Source: an uncultured Lachnospiraceae bacterium
Lineage (GTDB): Bacteria; Bacillota; Clostridia; Lachnospirales; Lachnospiraceae
Reading direction: 5' to 3'
Assembly: GCA_947177165.1 (NCBI GenBank)
Contig: CAMWTP010000047.1
Span: 1-42,586 of the forward strand
Length of the DNA: 42,586 bases
Under the pieces are notes generated by a model, which saw only the letters and a list, made by a program, of their open reading frames with translations, was not told the DNA's origin and did not search any database. A program made the position numbers and the translations under genes. Within the stretch, counting starts at the first letter, position 1. The number at the start of each line of letters is the position of its first letter. Of this stretch, positions 7,861 to 16,739 are shown piece after piece.

Positions 7861-8220
7861 ATGGAAACACCAAAAATATTTGAGAGCGAATATCGCTTCT
7901 GTGAGATTTTATGGGAGCATGAACCCGTGACAAGCAGTGAATTAGTGCGTTTGTGCAATGAGAAACTGGAATGGAAAAAGTCAACCACCTACACAGTCAT
8001 CCGGCGGCTGTCCGAGCGCGGTGTACTAAAATCCGAGGGGACGGTCGTGACATCGCTTGTCTCCAAGGAGGAAGTGCAGTCGGCGGAGAGCGCAGAAGTT
8101 GTCGAGAGAACCTTTTCCGGTTCCCTGCCAAGCTTCATCGCAGCGTTTGCGCGGAAAAAGAACCTCTCAAAGCAGGAAGTCGACGAAATCCAGAAAATCA
8201 TTGATGCTTATAAAGAGTGA
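7861..8220 (+). CDS. BlaI/MecI-family transcriptional repressor
   Basis: The 119-residue protein has the winged-helix DNA-binding domain of the BlaI/MecI/CopY group in residues 1-75: an E-x2-FCEILWE start, the helix TSSELVRLCNEK and the recognition helix and wing KKSTTYTVIRRLSERGVL. The rest is a dimerisation tail. In this family the partner M56 protease signals cleavage of the repressor between helices of the dimerisation domain. ATG 7861 follows GGAGG (7850-7854) by six bases. An M56 gene begins 27 bases downstream, and two likely operator dyads sit at 7669-7709. Clostridial members often control functions other than beta-lactamase. Confidence 0.92.
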   Translation: METPKIFESEYRFCEILWEHEPVTSSELVRLCNEKLEWKKSTTYTVIRRLSERGVLKSEGTVVTSLVSKEEVQSAESAEVVERTFSGSLPSFIAAFARKKNLSKQEVDEIQKIIDAYKE

Positions 8221-8247
8221 TATCATAGGAGCATGTGGAGGATTAAC

Positions 8248-11200
8248 ATGGAAAAATTATTTATCAATATTTTTCAGATGAGCATCTCAGCAAGTTATCT
8301 GATTCTGGCAGTTCTCATAGTCCGTTTTCTGCTGCGGAAAGCGCCTAAAAGCATGCGCAGTTTTCTGTGGCTGCTGGTTGGAATCCGTCTGCTGATTCCA
8401 TTTTCAGTGGAGTCCGTGTTCAGCCTGATTCCAAATACACAGACGGTAGATGAATATATCTATGATATTGCACAGCCTGGGACAAATACGGTATCAAACA
8501 CCGCCAACACAAATACGGCGGTCAGTCAGCCGGCTTCGGGTACATTCACACCTGCTGCCGAAAGGCATGTGAACAAAACGCAGACAGCAGTGCGGGTTTG
8601 TACAAAGATCTGGCTGGCCGGAATGGCGCTGATGCTTGGCTATCTGCTCACAAGCTGGCTGCGGCTCAGAAACCGCGTCAAAATGTCTGTACCGATGGAC
8701 ATTTCGCTGGAATACGGTCACACAGGCAGAATGCAGAAAATTTATCAGAACAGCGCAGTCGAAAGCCCGTTTTTATTCGGAATCATCAAACCGCGTATTT
8801 ATATTCCAAACAATATCGCTGAGGAGGAGCTGCCTTATGTAGTGCAGCATGAGTTGACACATTTGAAACGAAAAGATTACCTGATCAAACCAGCGGGATT
8901 CCTTCTCCTGTCGGTATATTGGTTCAATCCCTGCGTATGGACTGCCTATATCATGCTGTGCAAGGACATCGAACTGATCTGTGACGAGAAAGTCATCAGA
9001 CAGCTTGGCGCATCATACAAAAAGGCGTACTCGCAGGCGCTGCTCAACTGTGCCGCAGACCGCCGTATGATTGCAGCGTGTCCGGTTGCCTTTGGCGAGG
9101 TCAGTGTGAAAGAGCGCGTAAAAAATATACTGAATTACAAAAAGCCAGCTTTCTGGGTGCTTGCGGCAGCAGTGCTGGCATGCATTATCGTGCCGGTCTG
9201 CTTTATGACGCAGAAGAAAACGGATGCTGCCGAAAGCACTGACAATCCAGAAAATACAACAGATCAAAGCAGCAGCCTCTCAGAAACGATTCCTTCAGAG
9301 GATGTTAATATCGATGACCTTCTTTCAGGGTCCTATGAGATGCTCAATCCAGATCAGGATGCATATACAATGGTTCCCAGTCTGACGCTGAAAGAAGATG
9401 AGCAGTTTTCTTTTACCTATGATCCGCTCAGTTCCTACTTTTGCGCCGGGGAATATTATTGGACAGAGAATATTCTGCATCTTGTTTCAGATGATGAAAA
9501 ATATCATTATCAATTTACATACGCTGATGGCGGTCTGCTGCTGTTTGACGCAGCAAACTCCTCAGATGTACCCAGAACCGATGAGGAAAACAGCATCATC
9601 GCTCCGGTTGAAAATGGATCCATATTTGTCAGAAACAGTATCTCTGCCGCAATTGCCCTGGCTCACCGGGAACTGGCAGGGGGCACGGAAAGGACCGATG
9701 AGGAACGCCGCGCGAAACAGGAGTCGATGTTCGAAATACAAAAACAGCTGACAACGGGTAAGATGCAGTTACAATGGCAGCTGGAAAAAGTGAAAGAACT
9801 GCAGCTGACACAGGAAGAATCGGCCGCATTGGAAACAAGGCTGCAGCAATTGATACAGCAGGCGGAGGATCTCCTGCAGCAGCTCGATCATGCGCAGGCA
9901 GTCTGTCAGTCCGAGATCGAGGCGGAAGAAACTAATCAGACTGCATACGAGGCAGTCGAGCAGTGGGCGCAGGCGTTCTGTAACCGCGACAGCAGTACCA
10001 TCGTAAAGCTTGCCGATGAAAAAGCGGAGGAGAACATGGTGAACAGAGAGCTGTTGCAGCAGGGCTTTGACGGCGGGAAGGATTATGTCTCGTTTGGATG
10101 GTCGAGTCCCTGGCCGTGGGGCGTAGAGGATGACGGGGATACGTCGGCAGACAATTACCGCATCATCAATGTGACAGACCGATATGCGGAGATCCTGTAC
10201 TATGCCTGGGTATCCGATCCGCACGTCACGGTATGGCGGGAACAGCTTACCTTCGAGATGAGAGATGGCGAATGTGTCATAACCTCGGAAACGCTTCAAC
10301 ACATGGACTATATTTGTACCGTTGGGGAGTTTCAACTGGCCTATCCTGATGGTATCACAGGAACGATGATGGACTATTCCTATAATGGAGCCGGGGAAGC
10401 GCTGAATGATCATGCAAAAAACAACAGAGATTCCCAAGGGTACAATCAACTCTTCGAGCCCGACTCAGCAGCCGTATATCTGCTTAATATACTGAATAAT
10501 CCCAATAAGGTAGGAACGCATGTGAGAGAATCCGCAGCAGATGCAGATGCCCGCACTGTAGTATTTGATTTTTATGAGGATGGAAGTTCTGTCAGCGTGC
10601 AGATGGTACAGCCCTACGGTTCCGATGGCATCTGGGTTCCATGGACAGATCCTTTTGATGTTTTAAAATCCGCTGATACAGCATCCATAGCTCCTTATAT
10701 TGTCACAACACAGAACGTGGATGCCACGATCAGGAATGACGCGAAACAGCTCGAAGCACTGTTTCCAGACCATCACAATTTCGCATTCAATGTCACTGTT
10801 CCGCAAAATGTGGATCTGAACGGAGATGGTGTCGAGGAGAAAATCGAGTTTACCGATTTGAGATACAATGGCGGAGACGGCGGATATGCACTGACTGTCA
10901 CTGACACAAGGACAGGAGAAAAAATTCCTCTGCCCGACGGCTACACAGAGGAGAGCGGGTTTCCTATCCGCACTCTTTATTCCATGCAGCAGGACAAGGA
11001 ACAGCTGTCAATACAGCTTGGAGAAGAGAAAAAGAGTCAGACAGTGGCAGCAATTATGCTGGATCCGTTATATACTATCTATGAGCGAAAGAATCTATAT
11101 GCTGAATTCAAGAGAGTCATTCCGGATCATTCTTGTAAGATTTCGTCGGGAGATGCTTTGAGCGGATGTAACATTGTCACCTACCGTGGCGAAGAAAGCC

Positions 11201-11448
11201 CAGTTATTATATTAAAAACCTATGTTTCGGGATTTTTGGGGCATGTTGATACGCTGGGCTATGTCATTACGGAATTAAGACTTCAAAAAGATCATACATG
11301 GGCTTCCAGACATTATTTTCTGCTGGACAGCTGCGCCGATGTAACCTTGATGCGGCAAAATGCAGCGAACACGGAGGAAAATGGAACTTCATTCCTTCCA
11401 TTCAATGACCGCACAAACGCAGACTTTATACAATTAGCGCCAGAATAA
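8248..11448 (+). CDS. BlaR1-like M56 metallopeptidase with very long sensor region
   Basis: This 1066-residue membrane protein is the likely sensor and signalling protease for the adjacent BlaI repressor. The N-terminus has three membrane helices (about 8-30, 33-55, 118-138). The zinc protease follows, with HELTH (H201, E202, H205) and ELICDEK near 242-248 supplying the further ligand. A fourth helix lies near 303-325. The remaining 740 residues are probably extracellular: a beta-rich segment, a coiled coil (about 500-570), a further domain rich in W and Y, then an EF-hand-like loop DLNGDGVEE (856-864). I see no penicillin-binding domain of the BlaR1 kind, so the ligand is unlikely to be sensed as in BlaR1. 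ATG 8248 follows GGAGG by six bases. Confidence 0.88.
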   Translation: MEKLFINIFQMSISASYLILAVLIVRFLLRKAPKSMRSFLWLLVGIRLLIPFSVESVFSLIPNTQTVDEYIYDIAQPGTNTVSNTANTNTAVSQPASGTFTPAAERHVNKTQTAVRVCTKIWLAGMALMLGYLLTSWLRLRNRVKMSVPMDISLEYGHTGRMQKIYQNSAVESPFLFGIIKPRIYIPNNIAEEELPYVVQHELTHLKRKDYLIKPAGFLLLSVYWFNPCVWTAYIMLCKDIELICDEKVIRQLGASYKKAYSQALLNCAADRRMIAACPVAFGEVSVKERVKNILNYKKPAFWVLAAAVLACIIVPVCFMTQKKTDAAESTDNPENTTDQSSSLSETIPSEDVNIDDLLSGSYEMLNPDQDAYTMVPSLTLKEDEQFSFTYDPLSSYFCAGEYYWTENILHLVSDDEKYHYQFTYADGGLLLFDAANSSDVPRTDEENSIIAPVENGSIFVRNSISAAIALAHRELAGGTERTDEERRAKQESMFEIQKQLTTGKMQLQWQLEKVKELQLTQEESAALETRLQQLIQQAEDLLQQLDHAQAVCQSEIEAEETNQTAYEAVEQWAQAFCNRDSSTIVKLADEKAEENMVNRELLQQGFDGGKDYVSFGWSSPWPWGVEDDGDTSADNYRIINVTDRYAEILYYAWVSDPHVTVWREQLTFEMRDGECVITSETLQHMDYICTVGEFQLAYPDGITGTMMDYSYNGAGEALNDHAKNNRDSQGYNQLFEPDSAAVYLLNILNNPNKVGTHVRESAADADARTVVFDFYEDGSSVSVQMVQPYGSDGIWVPWTDPFDVLKSADTASIAPYIVTTQNVDATIRNDAKQLEALFPDHHNFAFNVTVPQNVDLNGDGVEEKIEFTDLRYNGGDGGYALTVTDTRTGEKIPLPDGYTEESGFPIRTLYSMQQDKEQLSIQLGEEKKSQTVAAIMLDPLYTIYERKNLYAEFKRVIPDHSCKISSGDALSGCNIVTYRGEESPVIILKTYVSGFLGHVDTLGYVITELRLQKDHTWASRHYFLLDSCADVTLMRQNAANTEENGTSFLPFNDRTNADFIQLAPE

Positions 11449-11544
11449 TAAGCAAATGTTTAGACTGTTTTATGCAAAGTGCACTACTTTTTGTATCATA
11501 AACTGATAAACGCGGGCTCTTCTTACAAAAAATAAAATATCAAG

Positions 11545-11573
11545 TTGACACAGTACTCGTTTCGTGATAAACT
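11545..11573 (+). promoter_or_regulatory. Promoter of the DUF4854-like lipoprotein gene
   Basis: TTGACA (11545-11550) and TAAACT (11568-11573) are separated by exactly 17 bp. The predicted start lies about 50 bases before the ATG. The -10 box is the same as that of the BlaI promoter, but I find no copy of the BlaI dyad here. Confidence 0.75.
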
Positions 11574-11627
11574 ATCAAATTGTTAAGACGTAAACAAGTT
11601 TTCATGTTTTATGAGGAGAGAGGTATA

Positions 11628-12179
11628 ATGAAAAAGAAAATTGTTAATGTATTGTTGTCAGTTGCAGTCGTTACAACAATGATGTTTACAGCTACAGCTT
11701 GTGGTTCAAAGGATGAAGGTAATACATCCGCGAATGCACCAGTTGAGAATTCTGTGACAGACACAACGCCTTCAAGCGAAGCAAATGAGGAGCCTTCAAG
11801 CGCAGCAGCAGCTGACTCTGATGCATCTGGCAGTATGACTGCAGCAGATTGGGTAAATTCAGAGGAAGCAGCTACATATACGAATCTGTTCAATACAATG
11901 TTTAACGGTGCTATGACTGCTGAATTTGAAGCGGACGGAAATACATTATCCATGATATTCGTTCTTTCAGAGGAGACACTTGGAACAGATGGTTCTGATC
12001 TGACAGATGAGCAGAAGGAAGCTGCCCAGGCAGAGATGCAGCAGCAGTATGACAGCTCTAAGTCTCAGTTCGAGCCTATGCGCGACGAGCTTAGGGAGAC
12101 AATCGGCGCTTCAGATCTTGTAGTCCGCATTGTATACAAAACAAGCAACGGCACAGAATTGTTCAGTCAGGATTTATAA
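11628..12179 (+). CDS. Small secreted lipoprotein, DUF4854-like
   Basis: The 183-residue precursor has a basic start, a hydrophobic stretch and a lipobox TATAC (cysteine at residue 23), so it is a lipid-anchored surface protein. A Ser/Ala/Glu-rich linker (about 27-68) leads to a globular part starting at WVNSEEA and ending with VVRIVYKTSNGTELFSQDL. That outline agrees with the DUF4854 proteins of Lachnospiraceae, which have no known function. ATG 11628 follows AGGAGAGAGG. The gene has its own promoter and a strong terminator. The lipoprotein call is firm; the domain name is tentative. Confidence 0.82.
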   Translation: MKKKIVNVLLSVAVVTTMMFTATACGSKDEGNTSANAPVENSVTDTTPSSEANEEPSSAAAADSDASGSMTAADWVNSEEAATYTNLFNTMFNGAMTAEFEADGNTLSMIFVLSEETLGTDGSDLTDEQKEAAQAEMQQQYDSSKSQFEPMRDELRETIGASDLVVRIVYKTSNGTELFSQDL

Positions 12180-12190
12180 TCAGAAAAATA

Positions 12191-12240
12191 TTCAAAAACA
12201 AAAAGGCAGCAGATTATTTTGCTGTCTTTTTGTTTTTGAA
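12191..12240. terminator. Strong bidirectional intrinsic terminator
   Basis: The 21-base arms 12191-12211 and 12220-12240 are complementary apart from one G-T pair, and enclose an eight-base loop. The outer part is A-rich on one side and T-rich on the other, so it works on either strand. It ends the lipoprotein transcript twelve bases after the stop codon. Confidence 0.85.
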
Positions 12241-12259
12241 TGTTTTTTCTTCACATCTG

Positions 12260-12268
12260 TGTTATACT
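12260..12268 (+). promoter_or_regulatory. Extended -10 promoter of the YdcF-like gene
   Basis: TGT followed directly by TATACT (12263-12268) makes an extended -10 element. No good -35 box is visible at the correct distance, which is usual for this promoter type. It lies about 40 bases before the chosen TTG start. Confidence 0.5.
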
Positions 12269-12310
12269 ATTTCTTACAGCGAAGAGCAGGAAACGAAAGG
12301 AGATAGACTG

Positions 12311-13084
12311 TTGAAACAATTTCACATTATTTTAAGACTGCTATTATTTTTGTTCGGCGTTATCGGCTGCACGGGATTCATTGTGCCTTTCCTGACAAGG
12401 CGGATTCTTAATATTGGAAATCTGGCAGGGCTGGCCGGATGTATTGCTATTGTGCTTTACGCTATGTTTATGCCAGGAATTCATCAGTGGATAAGATTTT
12501 TCTGGCAGAAAAGGGCTGGAAGAATTGTTTTAAGTATATTTGCAGCTGGACTGACTGCAGTATTGGTGTTGGTTGTTGTGATGACTGTGCTCATGGTCAG
12601 GGCCGCATGTACCAGACCCTCCGAAAATGCCACAGTGATTGTACTGGGATGCAAAGCATATGGGGAGCGCCCGAGCATCATGCTGGAAGAACGTCTCAAG
12701 GCTGCCATCAAGTACTTAAATGCCAATTCAGAGGCGGCGTGTATCGTTTCGGGAGGGCAGGGAGCAGACGAGACGATTTCCGAAGCGCAGTGCATGTATC
12801 TCTATCTGATCAATAACGGCATCGATTCCGGGCGGATTTACAGGGAAGATCAGTCTACCACAACGCGCGAAAACATTACTTTTTCCTATGAGATTATAAA
12901 AGAACAGGGACTCAATGAAAGCATCGCCATCGCCACCAACAATTTTCATGAATACAGAGCCGGAAAAATCGCAGATGATCTCGGCCTGAAACACGGCTCC
13001 GTCTCAGGCAGTACAGCACTGTGGCTCTTGCCGACATATTATGCGAGAGAACTGCTTGCGATATTATATGAATGGGTATTTTAA
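12311..13084 (+). CDS. YdcF/ElyC-family (DUF218) membrane protein
   Basis: The 257-residue protein begins with about three membrane helices and continues with a DUF218 domain: VIVLGCKAYGERPSIMLEER, then IVSGGQGADETISEA, then REDQSTTTRENI and IATNNFHEYRAG. In this family the domain lies outside the membrane, and members such as SanA and ElyC affect envelope integrity and undecaprenyl phosphate use; the exact reaction is unknown. I chose TTG at 12311 because AAAGGAGA lies seven bases upstream; the next upstream in-frame ATG would start inside the promoter and terminator. The gene has its own promoter. Confidence 0.85.
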   Translation: MKQFHIILRLLLFLFGVIGCTGFIVPFLTRRILNIGNLAGLAGCIAIVLYAMFMPGIHQWIRFFWQKRAGRIVLSIFAAGLTAVLVLVVVMTVLMVRAACTRPSENATVIVLGCKAYGERPSIMLEERLKAAIKYLNANSEAACIVSGGQGADETISEAQCMYLYLINNGIDSGRIYREDQSTTTRENITFSYEIIKEQGLNESIAIATNNFHEYRAGKIADDLGLKHGSVSGSTALWLLPTYYARELLAILYEWVF

Positions 13085-13151
13085 TTTGGGAGTATTATTT
13101 TGGGGAAAAGTATGTTATAGTATTTCTATACTGTATAAGGGAGGTATCATA

Positions 13152-13730
13152 ATGAAATCAATCATTCAGGATATGAAACAAAATTATTTTATCAATGCAG
13201 TCATCATGGTAATTTTGGGGCTTGTTCTCGTGATATGGCCACATATTCTAGGTGTCATGCTCTGTTACCTGCTCGGTGGTGCACTGATATTAATGGGCAT
13301 CATACAGCTGATCAGCTTTCTGCGCGGTGAGCGTCTTGGCTTGTACAATAAATTCAGCATGCTCATGGGAATCGTGCTTGTGCTGCTTGGCATATGGATT
13401 TGTACACAGCCGCGCATTGTGCTGTCGATCATTCCGGTGGTGGTGGGAATTATTGTGCTGCTTCATGGTCTGATGGACATTCAGTACACACTCGACATCA
13501 AAAGAGCAGGCAGCACAAAATGGTGGATCGCTCTGATCGCTGCAATTCTCACACTCGTCGTCGGCCTGCTGCTGGTTTTCAATCCGTTTACAGCGTATGA
13601 AATCTCAATGATTCTGCTGGGGGCTGCCATGCTTTATGACGGTGGCTCTGATCTGGTGCTTCTGGCTTTTTCTTATCTGGCACAGAGAGATACGGACAGG
13701 AGAATTCGTGAATTTAAAGGCAATGAATAA
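13152..13730 (+). CDS. DUF308 (HdeD-type) membrane protein
   Basis: The 192-residue protein is made of six hydrophobic helices in pairs, with the typical repeats LVIWPHILGVMLCYLLGGAL and GLLLVFNPFTAYEISMILLG. This is the DUF308/HdeD pattern. HdeD is linked to acid resistance in E. coli, but Gram-positive members are uncharacterised. ATG 13152 follows AAGGGAGG at a good distance. A possible extended -10 (TGTTATAGT, near 13113-13121) precedes the gene, so it may be transcribed apart from the YdcF-like gene. Confidence 0.85.
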   Translation: MKSIIQDMKQNYFINAVIMVILGLVLVIWPHILGVMLCYLLGGALILMGIIQLISFLRGERLGLYNKFSMLMGIVLVLLGIWICTQPRIVLSIIPVVVGIIVLLHGLMDIQYTLDIKRAGSTKWWIALIAAILTLVVGLLLVFNPFTAYEISMILLGAAMLYDGGSDLVLLAFSYLAQRDTDRRIREFKGNE

Positions 13731-13755
13731 AATAGAATAGAATCGTCAGATGTTT

Positions 13756-13798
13756 GGGGCAGCTTCCGGTATTGGTTATTCGGAAGCTGCCCCATTTT
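13756..13798. terminator. Terminator hairpin overlapping the end of the convergent gene
   Basis: GGGGCAGCTTCCG (13756-13768) is a perfect 13-base complement of CGGAAGCTGCCCC (13781-13793); ATTTTCT follows on the plus strand. It ends the DUF308 transcript. On the minus strand the right arm encodes the last codons of the lipoprotein (GAASE) and the stop codon lies in the loop, so one hairpin serves two convergent genes and is partly coding. Confidence 0.75.
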
Positions 13799-14378
13799 CT
13801 GTAGTATCGTTATCCGGCTCGTCCTCCTTGTCGCCTGACAACCACTTATCGAGAATGTGCTCGTCGTTCGTTATCTCATAGACAGTAACATTGTCGTCTT
13901 CCGGGATCTCTTCTCCCATCAGAAGGAAACCGATATACTTGATGCCCTTCATGGAGTTTGTGTAGTGCTTATAGGCAGCTTCCGCGTAATTTTGTTCGAA
14001 TTCCTCTGACTCATAGGCAGTGTGATAACAGGACACCGCGAGGGACATTTCCTCGCTTGCATGTTTTGCCAGACTGGGAATGCTCTCATACTGATCAGGA
14101 GCCTGCGTCTCGGAAAGTGCCGCAAATTCTGCAAACTCAGTCTCCATGCTGTCAAGTATCTCCAAAAGTTCGCTGGCGGATTCTTTTCTGTTGACATCAA
14201 GGCTGTTGATCCTCTCATCAGCCTCCTGTATGTAATCTGCAAAATCAGCAATAGATGAGGAGAACACTGCAAGTTCTTTTTCCGCATCGCTTGTATTTCC
14301 GCATCCTGCCAGACCGAGTGCCCCAAGGAGAGCAGCAGAGATCAGCAGCGCTTTTTTATCAACAAAATATTTGTTCAT
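13776..14378 (-). CDS. Uncharacterised lipoprotein, helical
   Basis: The 200-residue precursor has a signal peptide with lipobox LAGC (cysteine near residue 26). The mature part is acidic and mostly alpha-helical, with heptad-like patterns (residues 30-90), and ends in a disordered acidic tail. I do not recognise a family. AAAGGAA lies nine bases upstream of the start codon. It is divergent from the ilv operon and convergent to the DUF308 gene; neither neighbour hints at a role. A surface-anchored binding or stress protein is possible but not shown. Confidence 0.8.
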   Translation of the reverse strand: MNKYFVDKKALLISAALLGALGLAGCGNTSDAEKELAVFSSSIADFADYIQEADERINSLDVNRKESASELLEILDSMETEFAEFAALSETQAPDQYESIPSLAKHASEEMSLAVSCYHTAYESEEFEQNYAEAAYKHYTNSMKGIKYIGFLLMGEEIPEDDNVTVYEITNDEHILDKWLSGDKEDEPDNDTTENGAASE

Positions 14379-14501
14379 TTCTGTAATTCCTTTGCATGAT
14401 CTAAACTTAACCGTCTATTACACTTTATCATAATACACGCGCAAAAGCAACTTTTTCGACAGAAACAATTTCGGCATTGCAAAATTTATTTCAAATAATG
14501 G

Positions 14502-14530
14502 TTTACTTAATCTGCAATTTTATGTATAAT
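14502..14530 (+). promoter_or_regulatory. Promoter of the ilv operon
   Basis: TTTACT (14502-14507), a 17-bp spacer and a perfect TATAAT (14525-14530) precede the acetolactate synthase gene by about 60 bases. The leader is short and AT-rich. I find no T-box, no leader peptide rich in branched-chain residues and no terminator in it, so control by attenuation here is unlikely. Confidence 0.75.
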
Positions 14531-14593
14531 TAAATATGTTTTTGTTATAAATAAGTTTTTTAAACATAGCAAATTAGATTTGAAAGGATAAGA

Positions 14594-16222
14594 GTGAACA
14601 TCATGATCGGTGCTGACGCAATCGTAAAATGTCTCGAGAATGAAGGTGTTACGACGGTATATGGCTATCCCGGCGTAGCGATCTGTCCGTTTTATAACAG
14701 TATTCTCGACTCAACAATCAGGACAATATTAGTTAGAACAGAGCAGAATGCTGCACATGCAGCGAGCGGAGAAGCCCGAGTCACCGGTAAAGTGGGAGTG
14801 TGCGCTGTGACAAGCGGACCGGGCGCGACGAATCTGATCACAGGTATCGCGACAGCCTTTGCTGACAGTATTCCCATGGTATGTATCTCAGGACAGGTAA
14901 GAAGCGAGCTGATCGGAAGCGATGTGTTTCAGGAGGCAGATATCACAGGCGCTGTGGAGTCCTTTGTCAAATACAGCTATCTGATCAAAAATGTGGAAGA
15001 TATCCCGCGCGTCTTCAAGGAAGCTTTCCATATCGCCAGTTCTGGCAGAAAAGGACCTGTGTTGATCGATGTTCCCATTGATATACAGAATGCTTCTCTC
15101 AAGAATTTTAAATATCCTGAAACGGTGAATATCCGTGCATATAAACCGACCGTAAAGGGAAATGCTGTCCAGATCAAGAAGGTTGTCAAAGAGCTTGAAA
15201 AAGCTAAGAGACCAATCATCTGTGCCGGCGGTGGTGTTCATCTGAGTGAGGCTGTCCCGGAACTGCGTGCATTCGCAGATCAGTATCGGATTCCCGTGGT
15301 ATCTACCATGATGGGAATCGGTGTTATGCGCACCGAAGATCCGATGTACTTTGGGATGGTTGGAAACAACGGCAAGGCATATGCCAACCGCGCCATGAAT
15401 GAATCGGACCTTCTGATCATGGTAGGTGCAAGAGTCGCAGACAGAGCAGTCAGCCAGCCTGACTTGATTACCACAAACAAAGTGTTGATACATATCGATG
15501 TCGATCCCGCAGAGATCGGCAAAAATGTCGGTCCTTCGATACCGCTTGTGGGCGATGCAAGGCATATCTTTGAAGATATCATGAAAGAGGAATTTACCTG
15601 TGAGCATGAGGAGTGGATCAAGACGCTGGAGGGGTATCGCGGGACAATGGTGCAGAAGCGGAATCCCAATCCCGATTATGTCGATCCCGCAGCATTTATC
15701 ACCATGCTTTCAAATGAGATGAAAGACGACGCAGTGTATGTTGCTGATGTCGGACAGAATCAGATTTGGAGCTGCAACTATCATATCGTGAAAAACGGAC
15801 GTTTTCTCACATCTGGCGGAATGGGAACGATGGGCTATTCGATTCCTGCTGCTATGGGCGCGAAGCGCGGTGACATGGGCAGACAGGTTATTGCAGTGTG
15901 CGGCGACGGTTCGTTCCAGATGTCAATGATGGAGCTTGCAACCATTATGCAGCATCACATTCCTGTAAAGATTATCGTGATCAAGAATAATTATCTTGGT
16001 ATGGTGCGCGAATTTCAGCATTACACCTACAAGGACAACTATTCTGTTGTCGATATCAAGGATGGCACCCCCAATCTCGAAAAGCTTGCCGCTGCGTATG
16101 ATATTCCGTTTATCCGAGTGGAGAATATGTCGCATGCACAGGAAAAGATCAGGGAGTTTCTGGCCGAGGACAACACGATGCTCATGGAATGTCTCGTAGA
16201 TCCTATGGACTTAGTAAAGTAA
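14594..16222 (+). CDS. ilvB: Acetolactate synthase, catalytic subunit
   Basis: The 542-residue thiamine diphosphate enzyme condenses two pyruvate, or pyruvate and 2-oxobutyrate, to make acetolactate or acetohydroxybutyrate, the first common step to valine, leucine and isoleucine. The family glutamate that activates the cofactor is E50 (VRTEQNAAHAA). The cofactor motif begins GDGS (437-440) and ends at KNNYLGM. The middle domain has GVMRTEDPMYFGMVG. The GTG at 14594 follows AAAGGA by five bases and is preferred to ATG 14603, which is too far from it. Two regulatory subunit genes follow, which separates it from catabolic acetolactate synthases. Confidence 0.93.
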   Translation: MNIMIGADAIVKCLENEGVTTVYGYPGVAICPFYNSILDSTIRTILVRTEQNAAHAASGEARVTGKVGVCAVTSGPGATNLITGIATAFADSIPMVCISGQVRSELIGSDVFQEADITGAVESFVKYSYLIKNVEDIPRVFKEAFHIASSGRKGPVLIDVPIDIQNASLKNFKYPETVNIRAYKPTVKGNAVQIKKVVKELEKAKRPIICAGGGVHLSEAVPELRAFADQYRIPVVSTMMGIGVMRTEDPMYFGMVGNNGKAYANRAMNESDLLIMVGARVADRAVSQPDLITTNKVLIHIDVDPAEIGKNVGPSIPLVGDARHIFEDIMKEEFTCEHEEWIKTLEGYRGTMVQKRNPNPDYVDPAAFITMLSNEMKDDAVYVADVGQNQIWSCNYHIVKNGRFLTSGGMGTMGYSIPAAMGAKRGDMGRQVIAVCGDGSFQMSMMELATIMQHHIPVKIIVIKNNYLGMVREFQHYTYKDNYSVVDIKDGTPNLEKLAAAYDIPFIRVENMSHAQEKIREFLAEDNTMLMECLVDPMDLVK

Positions 16223-16238
16223 GGAGGTTCCATTTTAT

Positions 16239-16721
16239 ATGAAGAAAATATATTCCGTATTAGTAGAAAATAGATCCGGTGTACTCTGCAAGGTCTCAGG
16301 TCTGTTCTCAAGAAGATGTTTTAACATTGACAGTCTGGCTGTTGGAGAGACAGACGATCCGGCCGTTTCCTGCATGACAATCGTGAGTTCCGGAAACCAG
16401 CGGACAATCGAGCAGATTGAAAAGCAGCTCAACAAAAAGATCGATGTCATCAAGGTAAAGACCTTTGACGAGAAGGACAGCATCAGCAGAGAGCTTATGC
16501 TGATCAAGGTAAAATATAACAGAGGCACCCGCCGCGATATCATGGAAATCTGCGAGATCATGAAAGCAGATATCGTGGATATGTCAAACAATAACATGAT
16601 CATACAGATCTGCGATATGCCAGAGCGGATCAAGGTGATGCTTGATATGCTCAAATCAATCAGTATCGTGGAAGTTGCCAGAACAGGAACACTTGCATTG
16701 CCGAAATGTGTTGACAATTAA
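16239..16721 (+). CDS. ilvN: Acetolactate synthase regulatory subunit, first paralogue
   Basis: This is a 160-residue regulatory subunit with an N-terminal ACT domain (about 3-75) and the small-subunit C-terminal domain. It would confer feedback inhibition by a branched-chain amino acid and stimulate the catalytic subunit. The valine-site pattern of IlvH is partly kept: VENRSGVL and FNIDSL retain the asparagine and glycine positions, but the usual RRGYN reads RRCFN. The C-terminal end (EVARTGTLALPKC) departs from the common GxxGLxRG ending. AAGGAGG lies before the ATG and the gap to ilvB is 16 bases. A second, distinct copy follows. Confidence 0.88.
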   Translation: MKKIYSVLVENRSGVLCKVSGLFSRRCFNIDSLAVGETDDPAVSCMTIVSSGNQRTIEQIEKQLNKKIDVIKVKTFDEKDSISRELMLIKVKYNRGTRRDIMEICEIMKADIVDMSNNNMIIQICDMPERIKVMLDMLKSISIVEVARTGTLALPKCVDN

Positions 16722-16739
16722 CAGCGGAGTTGATAAAAT
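16711..16739 (+). promoter_or_regulatory. Internal promoter ahead of the second regulatory subunit
   Basis: TTGACA (16711-16716), exactly 17 bp, then TAAAAT (16734-16739). The -35 box overlaps the end of the first regulatory subunit gene. The start would be near 16747, 55 bases before the next ATG, so the second regulatory subunit and ilvC could be transcribed without ilvB. Confidence 0.6.

Noticed and set aside
14379..14593. T-box or leader-peptide control of the ilv operon
   Set aside because: I looked for a specifier loop, the T-box sequence, a peptide rich in Leu/Val/Ile and a terminator and found none in this leader.
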